Position numbers and translations under genes: made by a program
Notes under the pieces: model-generated
Told to the model about the DNA's origin: nothing
Databases searched by the model: none
Seen by the model: only the letters and a program-made list of their open reading frames with translations
NCBI GenBank assembly: GCA_949316235.1
Contig: OX438757.1
Coordinates: forward strand, 7,992,657 to 8,056,656
Direction of reading: 5' to 3'
Length of the DNA stretch: 64,000 nucleotides
From: Oegoconia quadripuncta
Taxonomy: Eukaryota; Arthropoda; Insecta; Lepidoptera; Autostichidae
In this document: positions 45,796 through 57,934 of the stretch, in pieces
How positions within the stretch are numbered: the first letter of the stretch is position 1
How the letters are laid out: every line of letters starts with the position of its first letter

Positions 45796-46865
45796 GATAT
45801 AGGAACGTTGTCGGTTCTACACGGATGTGGGTACGAAATCTGACCACATGCATACCCACTCTGGACCATGGAAGGTGCAATTTATGATATAGTTATAATA
45901 AATCCTCGCCTCGGGAAGAAATTAGTAGCTAGGTCTATTGTGTTCGAGATATATTCATGCTCCGCTGTGGTGATAAAGTATAACTGATATGTAAGTGAAA
46001 AGTGAAGGGACAACGCCGTGACCCTGCCCTATTGTAACGTTGTCTCTTACATATTTTTACTACGAGAATGTTATTTTTTCCATTGTTCACAAGGATAGTG
46101 TAACACGAAGGTTTAGGGTCGGTTCGCTGGGAAGTTATTGTATTCAATCAAAACATCGCAATGGCAATGATACCTTTAGTTTTGTTAAACTACCTTACAG
46201 AGTGTTATTTGGATGTGACCTTTTTATTCAGGGTTAATTCTAAATCACCACAAACCTTTTTAAAATGGCTTTTTAAAATTCTGCATTTTTTTTCAGCTTC
46301 TGCATACAATAAGTACAACGCAAAATGTATGAAACAGCAAAAGAAAAAATGCAAAATTTTAAAAAGATATAGAATCTTTATTTTAATAGTAAGAATGCTA
46401 ATATGTTAAGAGGAAAAAGGTGAATTACAAATAACCCTGTATAACAGCTATAAATAGGTAAGTAATATTATGAGATACAAAAACATCCATAGTTCAATGT
46501 GCAGAGAAAACATAGTGATTCCAGTAGATTTAAGTTGACATTCAATAACGTATCTTACGTTGAAATAAATGCTTGAGGCTGTAAGTTTTCTTTAAAGTAA
46601 TTAAATATTACCTACTATTAATATTATTACCAGGATAGAAGGGGACTTCACTTCTCATTTTAAAAACAATTGACTAAATAGGTGTTCTATGGCTATTAGC
46701 TGTCGTTCGTCACGCGTGCCATTACCAAACAATGATACCGTGCTGTTTATTTGATTTGTCACAAAAAAGAGAGCTAATAGTAAGTAAGCAGGTCCTAAAT
46801 TATGGTGTAATTGGTGTCAAACACTAATCTTATGAATCGGAGTTTTTATAAAGGAAATCCTCATC

Positions 46866-46990
46866 TTCCTCATCCTCAACCTGCACTCACATGAATTCCT
46901 CTTCCGCATCCTCAACATATGCTGACACGAATTCCATCCTATCCTCTTCCAGATCTTCAACCAGTGTTAACACGAATCTCAACACACGTT
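46866..46990 (+). repeat. imperfect minisatellite, units of about 40-45 bases
   Basis: Roughly three units, each with a CCTCTTCC/CATCCTCAAC part and an (A/G)CACGAAT(T/C)C part. The plus frame (ATG at 46891) reads a Ser/Thr/Asn-rich 63-residue peptide starting MNSSSASSTYADTNS. I treat it as repeat-derived, since no gene context supports it. Confidence 0.5.
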
Positions 46991-47737
46991 TAGGACACAA
47001 CACAGACAGAATTCATCTGCCGCATCCATTTCCCATATTCACTTTCTCGGAAACTCTAATTATTACTTTTATTTTTCAATGAGGATTAATTCAACGTCGC
47101 GTCGCGCAGAAATTGGATTAAAAGGTACTCTTGCGGCTCATATAGGTTATAGTAAATATCTATACCTTTGCATTGTAAAACCTATTCTGGGCAAACATCC
47201 AAATAAATAGATAAAAATATAAAAACAATTATTCCTAGATAACCGGGAAAATCGAATATGAATATCTTCAACGTTGATATTAATATTGAAATCACAGACT
47301 GACACTTTAATTTTGTATTTGTTGAGTAAAATATTTAGAAATCCTTTCGTAATTATCCTCAATGAACCCATTTGATTTACAATGTATTCATGGAAACAAA
47401 TGATTAATTAATTAAAAGTTTTTAGTCTTGTTGTGAAATCGGAGCGTTTTCCTCTTGACTTAAGTAAGAACAAACAATGTAAAAGCTAAAAGCAAATCTA
47501 TCTGACGGCTAATGAATCTGTTCATCCAATTTTAAGTCTCCTTTCCGCTTTTAATTTGTCAACATTTTTCCGAACAGGGAAAACGCGAACGATCTATATT
47601 ATGGTTATATATTAGATGGAAAACAAAAATGAACAATTTCCATTTCAAACAGGTAGCGCAATCTATTTAGTTTGCATCAGTCAGTCTACATATCTCTACT
47701 GTACAAAAGAATGTGTCCTGATTCTTTTTCTTATGCA

Positions 47738-48035
47738 CAACGGGTTAGGGCTTGATTTCAAATCACACCTGATATGAAATCGAGGGTGGAAACGCGCACA
47801 CCCGAAGCCTTTGGATGGCTATCTTAACTCAACCGGAACACCACAATGTTATCAACATTGTTAGGCAGCAGCCACACATAAGATGGTGTTGCTTGCCAGG
47901 TGGACATTTAACAATGCCCTATCACCAACCAAACCGAATACTAAACATATTCGATGGGAATCGAACATTGGGCCAAGTGGGCGGTTAATCAACTCCGGGC
48001 CGAATCCGCTGTAGCTAATTACACCAAATTTAGAC
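47738..48035 (-). mobile_element. tRNA-derived SINE of the second family, copy 2
   Basis: Homologous to 57935-58270 over most of its length (ACAATGTTATCAACATTG; GCCAGGTGGACATTTAA on the plus strand). The B box is degenerate (GGGAATCGAACATTG on plus), so this copy is older. Confidence 0.75.
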
Positions 48036-48524
48036 AGTACGTTCGATGTTAGCACCCACTAAGAAAGGATTTTGGAAGATTCATCTCGTTAATAAAACCG
48101 AGAATAAAGCTGAATGGCATATCATCTCAGGACTTGTGGAGGTGTTAAAGGCAACCAAATAGAGCGCAAATCTTACATCGCAATAACGAAGTGTCTTAAG
48201 ATATTAGATATACGTAAGATGACAGTAATAATTGTCGGACCGCAGTCCCTGGGTGACCATTCTTCTCCCACTGCTGGGGCTCAGTCTCCTCGCAGTAAGA
48301 GCAACGCGGGCCCAATGCGTATTGATTAAAATCTAAAATTAACTAATGGCAGTGTTTCATTTCTATCGTCCGTCACGTCCTAAAGTGCAAAGCACACGTG
48401 GCGCATTCGCTACATGATTTCTATTTGCAAAGTTAAGCAATATCTGGCACGTCAAAAGTCGCGAGTAACATAAATTTAAATTATCATGTCACATTAGCCT
48501 TCCGTCCGCGACACGGCCCAGGGT

Positions 48525-48665
48525 TTTTTTTTTTTTATATAAGAGAGCGGCAAACGAGCATGCGGGTCACCTGATGGAAAGTAATCACCGCCGCCCATGG
48601 ACACCCGCAACACCAAAAGTGTCACAGATGCGTTGCCGGCCTTTGAGGAAGGTGTAGGCTCGTTT
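48525..48665 (+). mobile_element. non-LTR retrotransposon tail (GGCAAACGAGCA family)
   Basis: After a T run: GAGAGCGGCAAACGAGCATG, GGGTCACCTGATGGAAAGTA, CGCCGCCCATGGACACC and GATGCGTTGCCGGCCTTTGA. This is one of the most recognisable lepidopteran interspersed repeats. Confidence 0.75.
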
Positions 48666-48929
48666 CTTGTGGAATAAGTCTATCAAAGCAATTTATTTGA
48701 AATTTCGAGATAATAGTACCCAATTATTTTAATTCAGGCAACCCCTGTACTACATTTCATGTTTCAGGTAGACTCACTAGGGTGTCCTATTTGCGACGAT
48801 ATATAGAACTGAAGAGGACAAAAAAGATATACTGTGGGTATGTTCTCTGTATGAGAACACGTACGAGAGAAAGCTGACGGAAATTCGCACTGAAATTTTT
48901 GAGCCATTACACACGGCGTTCTCATGAGG

Positions 48930-49110
48930 ACTGAAGCGAACCTCGCCAGTATCAGAAGATATGTGCACGCATGGTACCGGAAGCGAGTCAGGCTGGAAAT
49001 TGAAGAAAAAATCTGAGAGCACTTTTAGAGTGGGCTGCAGAGTCTGGATGCCAAGTCGCCCTGTCTTTATAAAAGCATGTCCCAAAAAAGGGAGAACGAC
49101 AGACTAAAGA
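48930..49110 (+). repeat. dispersed repeat, pairs with 51420-51560
   Basis: AGATATGTGCACGCATGG, then GCTGGAAATTGAAG and AAATCTGAGAGCAC, match the order of blocks at 51420-51560. Class not recognised. Confidence 0.5.
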
Positions 49111-50748
49111 GCTAGAATATATTGAATCCCCTATGAAATTGGAGTTTTTTTTCTTCGTTAATCATATGTACCAATTCCTGCGATTTTCAAAGCTATATCC
49201 AAATTTGTTTTTTATTTGGAAAATGGAATATTATTTCAAGGTTTCACATGAAATATTTTTTAATTTCTGGGCTAAATCCCAAAATAAAACAAAAGTTGAA
49301 CAGAACTCTTTACATGTGCTTCCCATAATCATTTCTTAGATTCGCTGAAACTTTTATAAAGCGGTTACTTTTAAAAATTAACGCTGCCTATACTTAACTT
49401 AATGTTATCCGATAATACACACAAAGTTTAGCTAAATTTGGATTGGCCGTTCCCCAAAAAAAAAACAATAATGTTTGTATGGAGAAAACAGTGTTAATGA
49501 AATACAAAACGCCAATTTAATAGGTAAGGACCTAATATATTTGTAGTGTCAAGAATTGTGCGTATGGAAAGAGCAAGCACAAATCTCGAGATTCGACCCG
49601 CAAAACCAAGATGGTTGATGAGGTCACGAATACTATCAACCGAATTCGTTCAGGCGTTATAGCGTGATTGAGGAACAAAACCTTTAATTTCCCTAATTTT
49701 CGCAATTATCATATTGGTGGGATAATAATATAGGATGTCAGCACAGTTATTGACAGCAGCAAAATGAACAGAATATGTGACTAAAATTTGTGGCAGAATT
49801 AAGTATGATTGTTTTAAGGTATGATGAAGCACCTGGCCTGCTTGCATAACGCAAAGTCCGGATATTAATAACACAGCGCAGGCAGCGGAGAGCTAATATC
49901 GCTTTAAACCAACAGTTTATCAGTCGGACATACGGAGGCCCCACGCCGCAGGCCCGATGACCGACATCAAAGCATCTCCCGCAAACAGACGGCGAAACGG
50001 CCTAGAGTTGTTAAATACGCTTGTAATAACTTATCATAATAAGTATGCGTATGAATAATAATTAGATACAATGTTCGCTTTGAACTTAGGGAAAATTACG
50101 ACTCTCGGGCTTCGTTTTAGAATACAGAAGCATTTATTAACTGCTGTTTCTATTTAAAGCAGATCGGCGAAAGACAAAAATTAACAAAATGAGCTTGAAT
50201 CATTACAGAGACGAAATCGTGTGGACTTAATTTCGATATCTGTCCCATCCATCAATTCATCATATACGAACATATCCATTAATCCGCAAAACTAATTCCA
50301 TCAAATCTGCAGCAACAAAGGGATATGACAACAATACGCTTTTCCATCACTCAAAGTCAAAGCTTCAGTTTTTAAGAGGAATATTTGGTATTTTTGACGC
50401 ATGTATGTATTTGTATGTATTTCAGGAGCTCTTGTACATTCGAAATGGATTTGCACATGATGGATATTAATACAGTTGTTGGAAATAAGTCTTTCCCAAA
50501 CTGTATTTGCGTGCAGCAGCTAATTGAGGATTTGTACTGATGGCATGGCGAGGCTTTAGCAATTTAATTTAATGTATTAAGGTCTATTTAATTATAGACA
50601 AATAATAGATAGAAAGTCGACTTGACCTCTTCCGTCGCTTCTGGGATAGCTCAGCCAAGTACTAACAATACGCAGCTGCTCCCGACTTTGTGGAACGACG
50701 TTCATACCCTCTAATGTTCATAGTTGACGATTCGATGGTTAAATACTG
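49111..50748. other. intron DNA, little recognised
   Basis: AT-rich, with a GC-richer stretch at 49930-50010 (GGCCCCACGCCGCAGGCCCG, containing a small GGCC inverted pair). No repeat class assigned. Confidence 0.4.
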
Positions 50749-50985
50749 CTAATTACACTGTTGCAATTTCCCACGCCTATCTGTGTTATAGGATTTACAT
50801 ATCGAACATTCGAGCATTACGGGTTTCGCTTCTTCATTCATAGGGTTTGGAAGTCTGTTGGCATTACTGTCCCCTAATTTTACATTCCTGTATATTTCAA
50901 CAATAAACATTGAGATCGCTTGCTTCATCTTGGGCAACATCATCGCTTTCCACCAGGTGAGATTATGCCCAAACACATTTCCAGT
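50749..50985 (-). mobile_element. dispersed repeat, same family as 11161
   Basis: The minus strand starts CTCACCTGGTGGAAAGCGAT with GATGTTGCCCAAGATGAAGC and ends in GATAGGCGTGGG. A 75-codon open frame here belongs to this repeat and is not a gene. It lies 140 bases from the membralin exon. Confidence 0.6.
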
Positions 50986-51008
50986 CCATTTGTTTTTTCA
51001 ATCTGTTA

Positions 51009-51245
<237 letters not shown>

Positions 51246-51419
51246 TTAATCTTACGTCGTTACGTCGATCACAAGAGATATAAGTGATTTTCTGGAATCC
51301 GGATCCGTGTTGAACAATGCAGCCTAATGGAGTAGATTGTTAGATTCTGTAAAAATCTATTAAAATTGAATATCTTCAAATACGACATTTTAAATTCTTA
51401 AAGTAAACACAACTTATAG

Positions 51420-51560
51420 TACTTCACATGCTTTAGAAGGATATGCACACGCATGGGCGCGGAGGCAAGCTCGGCTTGAATTTGAGGAAAAGTATCACTG
51501 AATTTGGACCGGAAGAAACTTGTAAGTGAAGCCGCAGAAAAGGGAGAAATGGATAAAACT
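51420..51560 (+). repeat. dispersed repeat, pairs with 48930-49110
   Basis: GGATATGCACACGCATGGGC, GCTTGAATTTGAGGAAAAGT and AAGCCGCAGAAAAGGG. It lies between the SINE at 51657 and the membralin exon. Confidence 0.5.
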
Positions 51561-51656
51561 TGCAGAATAGAACACTGAACAATTACATCTCTCATGGTTG
51601 ATTGATGGGGCCATGAGAGGCGCTATTTTAAGTAGAGAGTAATCTTGTATGAGTCT

Positions 51657-51903
51657 ATTTTTTTTTAGACATACACAGCGCCATCTAGTTCCACAGTAAG
51701 CAACTATAGGCTTGTGTTGTGGATACCAGATGGTTGATGTACTACATAAATACATTTTTTTTGTAAATAAATACTTATTATAAATGGAAACATCCATAAC
51801 TCGGGTACAATTCATCACACAAACCTGTGGCCCTAGCGGGATTCGAACCCACAACCTTTTGGTATAGTGGCCAGAGTTGCTAACCACTACACCAAACAGG
51901 TCG
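51657..51903 (-). mobile_element. tRNA-derived SINE, copy 2
   Basis: Minus-strand SINE with good internal promoter boxes: A box TGGTGTAGTGGTTAGC (51894-51879) and B box GGTTCGAATCC (51849-51839). It has the same body as copy 1 and an A-rich tail (plus-strand T run at 51658-51666). The better-preserved boxes suggest the younger copy. It sits about 430 bases upstream of the membralin exon, in the same orientation. Confidence 0.85.
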
Positions 51904-52745
51904 TCATATTTTGTTTGTCAACGCTTTATGGTACAAAAGAAAATAAATACAAAACAAATAGTAGGACAGTATAAACCAAAATTTAACATTGAAGTATATA
52001 CCTAGTATTCAATTGTCTTTAAAATTTTATTACTTTACCAAAGTAACGCTATACAGGTTAAATTCTTTTTTATTAAAATCGCAAACAATTTTGTTGCAAC
52101 ATGCCTAACCTAATGTTAGTTGGTCGCAAAAATAAATACAAGTGTACTGAATAGGTCGCTTGTCGTGCCTACATATTGCAAATAGTAGTCAATAAAGGAG
52201 TTGTGGAATGCATGGCGAGTGTGTATTAGAATTTTTGACTTCAGAACTCTGTTCAGAAAATATACTAAACCAAAAGAGCCCGGACCTAGGGGGGAGTAGA
52301 CTGTAAGACCTCCTACTCCAGAGAGTCCCTTTTATGTATGTAGATATCAAAAACTGTGTTAGCAAAAATGTACATAATGAACTACACCTACATATTTACT
52401 TTTAAGTTTTGTCTTCCTCGAGCCGATTATTAAATACGAGTACAAGTTGCCGAACGCGGCTTCGCCCTCGTGATAACAGTACCTAATGTTAGACATGGCA
52501 ATAGGATGATTTTTTTAGAAATGGTGAAGACTTTAGGAAATGTTTTCTCATCCAACCTCACGCACCAACTGTTAACTTAATAGATCCGGAGACTTTTAGT
52601 ATGTTTACTTCCAAGCGAGACCAAACAAAGCTCCGAATTAAAAACCAAATGTGTTACCTTTCATGCGCTCTACACTTAAAGTCCTCCTTGAGTGGACAAA
52701 ATTTGCAATAGCAAATCTCTAGCACAAAGTGCACATATAAGTAAT

Positions 52746-53030
52746 TCATAAAGGTATTAGAAACACTCGGACTCGTACATACGAGTATATCGATTGTAAG
52801 CCGGAGCATCCCATAAAGTTGAGCGACGCTATCTCGTTACCACAGTCGTATTGGCCGAAGGAAGTAGGAAGCAACAAGTCCCCGGTCTGTCGCAACGCCG
52901 AGTTTATTGGCAACTTATTGAATGTGGTCCCAAGTGCTGCCAATAAAGGAAGAATGGATTCTGTTCGAGATATGATTGCTGATGTAATGCAAATTGACAA
53001 AAAAATTATCGTTCCTACAATGACTTTCAA
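52746..53030 (-). pseudogene. orphan open frame with signal-peptide-like start (uncertain)
   Basis: A 94-codon frame on the minus strand. Its first codon is TTG, and the codon before that but one is an in-frame TGA, so there is no ATG for the apparent start (the only in-frame ATG is near the middle, before GCSG). The first 18 residues, KVIVGTIIFLSICITSA after the initial residue, look like a secretory signal peptide with a cleavable end; the rest has a Leu/Ala stretch (ESILPLLAALG), two Cys (YDCG, MGCSG) and a short hydrophobic end. I do not recognise it. It could be a decayed small secreted-protein gene whose ATG became TTG, an exon entered by splicing, or chance. It lies in what is probably a membralin intron. 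Confidence 0.25.
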
Positions 53031-53059
53031 TTTTCATTTTTAACATTTCAACATTTCGA

Positions 53060-53300
53060 TAAGGTTAGCCCCCAACGCAAAAAAGCGGTTTTACAAGTTT
53101 GAAGCCTACATTGATTTTCTTATTTTCGAAAGCTAGTGTTTGCTTGATTTAGGCTAAAGCAGCCTAGTTTGATAGAAATCGTTTAAGCCGCTTCGATAAT
53201 ATTTAAGTTTTAACACAGTTGGTCTGCTTATCTAGATAATAATCATGGCTCTTCGGGGGTTTTCTAATTTTCAATTTATAGTTATCATAATTAGGTTGCT
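53060..53300 (+). repeat. dispersed repeat, pairs with 35695-35975
   Basis: Shares the blocks described for 35695-35975 in a similar order. No coding capacity. Confidence 0.48.
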
Positions 53301-54979
53301 TTGGTTTTGTTTGACGTTTTACTTTGAGACGAGTATATTGAACATTGATAATAAAAATGAGACAAATTAATTAATGAACCTTATTGGACAAAGTAAATAA
53401 AAATAACGTTTTATTTTCGAATGGACTTCAAACTCGTAATTACATATCGTATAGTCTCGCAGCATTGCACGCAAAAATAAAAAGAAATAAGAACCTTCCC
53501 GTAGTGTTTTTCATAAAGATGAAAAGAGCAGATGCATTTCTATTATCATCGCACTGCACTATTTCAAATTCAACCAATGAAATATCTCCACCAGCTGCCT
53601 TCCAAGTACTAGCCGTCTGAACCAATTGCTGGCGTCTCGTATATATCTCTCGGTTCTACCATTAGGTTCGTTATCTGCTTATTTCGGTGGATAAATTCCC
53701 AATGTGCGACGGAGGCGACAAACGGGACCCCGGAAAGGGGAAGTGTCACCTCGTTATCTGAAAAGGTTGCAATTTTATTTGAAATCGATATTCACTGTGA
53801 TATACATTTTTCTTCGAGTGTATTGTTCGGTAGATGTAAGATGTCTTTTCATGTGTTGCTCTTTTGTTGGCGTTAAAGGTTTGTTATCGCATTCATATTT
53901 TCCTTTGTACTTTCTAATAACAAACAACGGTAATAAAATAAATAGCTAGAATATACAATTGTTGCTTGTTCGTAAACGGAGTCGATAAGTTGTCAAGTTT
54001 GTAATTTTATTGTCTCGACTGAATCTCACATGAATTTTCCCATAAACTGTAAAGCACGTGCCTGTTACTACAGAATAAGGAATATATGTCAGTGGATCTC
54101 ATAACTGTGAAATACTGACTTTTTTATTCGTTTTACTAACTTCATATTTCTTAAACTATACCATAATTATTATATGTGCGTGTTACGTTATCAGCATATT
54201 TTGAACGGGACTGTCTTTATGTGCTATTTACTTTTATTATTTATTTATTCAAATCCAGCAAATAAATCATTTAATTTAATAGGTATCAAACTGAACAATT
54301 TTTATGACTAGAAAAAATCAGTCAAAGTCAAATGCTTTATGTTGTAGGTACGCTTAAAATATCTACTGCTTGCTCAAAATGCAATTTTCCCATGAGAAGA
54401 ACAAGCAAGAAACTCGAGGAGTGTTGCACTTTTATAAAATGGTTTTTATATTTCAATATTAATTGTGAAAAATCCTGGCATGCGAACGAGCTGGTTATGT
54501 CCAGGGATGTGTGGAACAGTATATATTTTTTTGCGATTTCAGAATCGATCACATAGTAAAACTTGTTTAGTTGAGATTATCTCATTCAGCTGTTAAAAGT
54601 AACACAAACTTAGTAGGATCTTATAGATAGATATGTACGTTCATAAACATCGGCACAGTGGGAAGGTAAAGGGGTACGATTAGCATGTTAACACGAGTAC
54701 CTACATGCAACAGTAGCTAATTAGCTGCCGGAGATTATTCCGCGGATACGTACGTCCGGATTAATTCCGTCTAACAGCGACATGGGTTATGTGATACGTC
54801 TTCGTTTGTCATATTACAATAGCTAAAGGAACTAACATTATTATCGAGTGCTTCTGTAATTAACTTTTTAATTAGAATTACTAATAGTGACGTGAATCCT
54901 GATTTTTAAAAGCTTTTTGTTTGTTTGTATACGCTTTAATCTACAAAGTAATAACAAGTACTTAATATAAATTTTAGTT
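53301..54979. other. no recognised feature
   Basis: AT-rich. One GC-rich string at 53705-53745 (GCGACGGAGGCGACAAACGG). Frames of 60-80 codons on both strands are judged chance. Confidence 0.4.
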
Positions 54980-55050
54980 AGAAAAATGTACAAAGGCGGA
55001 AGCAGCCCCTAAACGAGTGATCCCTTTCAGTCAACCTACAAGTGCTAATA
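54980..55050 (+). repeat. dispersed repeat (ATCTCTTCCAGC family)
   Basis: AAATGTACAAAGGCGGAAGC, then TGATCCCTTTCAGTCAACCT, in the same order as at 38010. Confidence 0.5.
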
Positions 55051-55309
55051 TATGACATAGTTGATTTAATTTTTATTTTTATCATATTTGGGGAGATTAT
55101 AGCGTGAGCTTATATGTAATATTAAGTATATCCAAGTAAGAGTGACGTAAGTATTAGATGTAATGTTCCCACGTATAGCTATTAATAATAGACTTCACAA
55201 AACACAATTCGTCTCGCACATCGACTGATCACCCTACACAGGCAGAGCAATTTAAAAACAAGCAATGAAAAAACGAAAAGGGACAGCAAACACCGAATTC
55301 AATAAAATT

Positions 55310-55690
55310 TCTTTGCAAAACCTCTTACAAAGACAAAGAGCGGGATGCGTCGATTAAGTTCTTAAGTAACAATTTCACGGACAGATCGCTTCCGGAATAA
55401 TTTAAAAGGGGGGTTGAAGAGGATTCTTCTGTCCGGTGCTAAGCGCTAAGCGGCTTGCAAGGCGTCGGTCCTTTGAACGACATCAAACGGTGAGATTACG
55501 TAAGCATTAAACATACATGTAACAAGGAACAAGCGGCGCTTTCTTAATGTTATTTCGTCCATAAATATTTTATAGCCACCGGCGGCGCTCAGTAATAGGA
55601 GATGTAAATGACGTCACAAGTCTCGGACCTTACATGCTACGCTCGATTTACTTAGAGCTTAATATGGTCGTCGTTATCCTCTTTTTATAT
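55310..55690 (+). other. candidate regulatory block with CRE-like site
   Basis: TGACGTCA at 55609-55616 is a full palindromic CRE. Other words include GGATGCGTCGATTAAG, CTAAGCGCTAAGCGGC and CCACCGGCGGCGCTC. No repeat phrase recognised. Function is inference. Confidence 0.3.
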
Positions 55691-56886
55691 TGGGGGGATC
55701 GAAAATGGAATACTCCTTTTAGGATGTGACGTTAGTGCATAAACTGAATAAGACCGTTGAAGGAAAATATGGCGACGTACTTATCAATTACTTTGTGGAA
55801 TAGGATCAACCCTCAAGGTTGGCAAAACCCCATTATTTCTGTTAATTAATTACGTCTTTCAGTCCATATTGTTTACAAGGCTTATCAAATGGGTTACCAT
55901 AAAACTACCGCTTTTAACTATGAAAACAATATGCTTTTGAGCTATATTTACAGAGAAAATGCGTCTAATGATTTTCAGCCTGGCTCCGGCCGGGCCATAC
56001 GCCTCCAATGCTCACGACCACCCACGTCCTAACCCAGCTACTTAGGTTTTCGTATAGTCAAAACTTATCCAGTATCCTCTTCGCAGTAGTAATGAAAATT
56101 ATAAGTAACAAGATAATATAATTATTTTGTGATGTACAAAAGATGACGAAGCTTGCCTATTGACATAAAACTAATTTTAAATTAACTTTATGAACTTTCC
56201 TAATGAACGAGATAGTTAAAATTAGGTTTTTAACACATTCAATGCTATTTAGCCAGACACAATTTAAAAATCATTGTTCACTACGTAATACATGTAACAT
56301 GGGCAGGGACCGTGTTAAGGTTAAAGAAATGTCATCAGAATCGACACCAATGTACATGTCGGACCGATGATCTGAAAAGGTGGTTGAGTGGAAGATTGAG
56401 TGCTGCACATAACAAATAGAGGCAGAATAAACAATATGCTTATGTACAATTCGACACGTACCCCACACAGCTTATGTCTTTTACGCGACTTTTTATAATA
56501 TATATCGAAGATAGCGATAAATTAGCGATGGAATTTGTATTTGGACGATCGTATGACTGTCATAATACGAGTTTGCTACAAGAATCGAACCTGGTGGCGC
56601 TGGTATCGCCAAAAATGGCGCGGTGACGTAATGATACGTCTGCACATTGATAATGATTATTAATATTGCTACCGTCTCCTCTGACTAGCAGTTAAAGGAG
56701 ACGGACCACCACTTAGCACACCCAACGAGCGTGAGTGACTTTGATTGCTTATTATCACTGACGTTTGGAAGAATCCGGTGTGAAGAAGTTGATCATAAAA
56801 CTTGAGCAGGAGTGATTGTAGACTACTCCGGTTGAATCCCACAGACTCACAAGCCAAGTTGCCTGGCATAAGGAGCATGCGCATGT

Positions 56887-57165
56887 TTACCCTTCACCGG
56901 TAATCATCTCAGATTCCTTGATCATAATTGAGTCGTATGATTCGTGTGTGCCTTTCGCCTTTAATTGCTTGACATAATATCGCAATTGCCCGAGCAACTC
57001 TATACCCGAGATGTCAGGCGACGATGTCCCGGTCGCTAGTAACGCCTCCCCAATCTCCGATATATAAATATTGCTTTTCTCCGAATAAAATACGAAGATA
57101 TTTATAAATTCGTAATCTGATAACCTACACAATTGGAACCCATTTCTAGAAATTTCTAAAAAAGT
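56887..57165 (-). CDS. unrecognised open frame ending at an RTE junction (uncertain)
   Basis: About 93 codons open on the minus strand, with a balanced, charged composition unlike the low-complexity frames around it: blocks FLEISRNGFQLCRLSDYEF, EKSNIYISEIGEALLATG, GIELLGQLRYYVKQLKAKG and MIKESEMITGEG before the stop. The upstream edge coincides with the 5' junction of an opposite-strand RTE tail (57166), so any longer frame was interrupted there or the junction marks a rearrangement. The TTTTCCAG at that edge (minus) is part of the RTE tail, so it need not be a splice site. A further 71-codon frame follows at 56669-56884 on the same strand in a different frame. Not recognised; chance or transposon-derived are both possible. 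Confidence 0.25.
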   Translation of the reverse strand, partial: TFLEISRNGFQLCRLSDYEFINIFVFYSEKSNIYISEIGEALLATGTSSPDISGIELLGQLRYYVKQLKAKGTHESYDSIMIKESEMITGEG

Positions 57166-57235
57166 CACTCTGGAAAACTATGGGGGAGGCCTATGTTCAG
57201 CAGTGGACGTCCTGTGGCTGATATGATGAATATCA
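57166..57235 (+). pseudogene. RTE tail, very short 5'-truncated insertion
   Basis: The plus strand reads LWKTMGEAYVQQWTSCG, a stop, then ATATGATGAATATCAT. It is the extreme 3' end of an RTE element, directly abutting an open frame of the opposite strand (56887-57165). Confidence 0.78.
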
Positions 57236-57405
57236 TAAATGCGAAATCTGTCCATATGTCTATTTGTTACCTTTTCATCTGAATCAATCGTTTTGATTTT
57301 TGGGGAGAGGTAGCGTGTGTTCTGAAGAAATAAGATAAGATGAGATGACAAGAGTCCATGAAAAAGTTACTCTACGTCGGCGAAACCGCGAGCGGAAAGC
57401 TATAG
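57236..57405 (-). mobile_element. LEP1/Helitron-like fragment
   Basis: The minus strand starts ATAGCTTTCCGCTCGCGGTT and includes a CAAAACGATTGATTCAGATG block. It directly follows the RTE tail at 57166-57235. Confidence 0.5.
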
Positions 57406-57469
57406 ACTATATTTATTATTTCTAAAGCTGGTATCGTTTGACGAGTACCTACTTATTAGAATGAAAAGC

Positions 57470-57670
57470 GGTCGGAGCCCGTATAAAATATCAAAACTCG
57501 AATGCCCATTTACAATTTTCCTTATTACATCAAAATTATTCAGAAGCCAGATAGGGGGAGGGGCGAAACTGAATCTTGTTGAACTAACTCAGTGCGAAAT
57601 CACTTTCGGCTCGGCCTTTGATCTCGACTGCGCCAAAGGAATGTTATTCAGTAAAAACATGCAAATTCGA
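57470..57670 (+). other. candidate conserved non-coding DNA
   Basis: Mixed-composition block (AGGGGGAGGGGCGAAACTG, CTTTCGGCTCGGCCTTTG). A 70-codon plus frame crosses it without recognisable features. Confidence 0.2.
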
Positions 57671-57884
57671 TAAAGTATAACACAATATTACAGAGCAGCT
57701 GCCGTCGCGACGAGCTTGCTACAATACTTGCAAGGATATTCGAGGATGCTTTGAATATTATTTATCAGCTACCAACCAAAGTGGTGGATGGGTTTAGTTT
57801 TAAATTCAAAATTTAAAACGTATGGTTTTTTTCTACGAATGGATGTTATTTTAAGCATGAAACTTTTAATATTTGGAATATCAA

Positions 57885-57930
57885 AACGCTAATGTTTGGG
57901 ATATCTTTGACCACTGCATTTGGGATAAAC
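57885..57930 (+). mobile_element. short fragment of the same SINE 3' half
   Basis: GCTAATGTTTGGGATATCTT then GACCACTGCATTTGGGATAA, matching 61545-61580. It sits just before the tail of the tRNA-derived SINE at 57935. Confidence 0.5.
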
Positions 57931-57934
57931 ATTT

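Noticed and set aside
50749..50976. 75-codon minus frame near the membralin exon
   Set aside because: Considered as a membralin exon, but it has no membralin similarity and lies in a dispersed repeat shared with 11161.
51838..51895. Possible tRNA gene (A and B boxes present)
   Set aside because: The head continues into a SINE body with an A-rich tail and is duplicated at 43808; the acceptor stem does not pair as in a tRNA.
52819..53043. Plus-strand 74-codon frame opposite the secreted-like frame
   Set aside because: Starts at TTG, no protein character; the minus frame is the better candidate.
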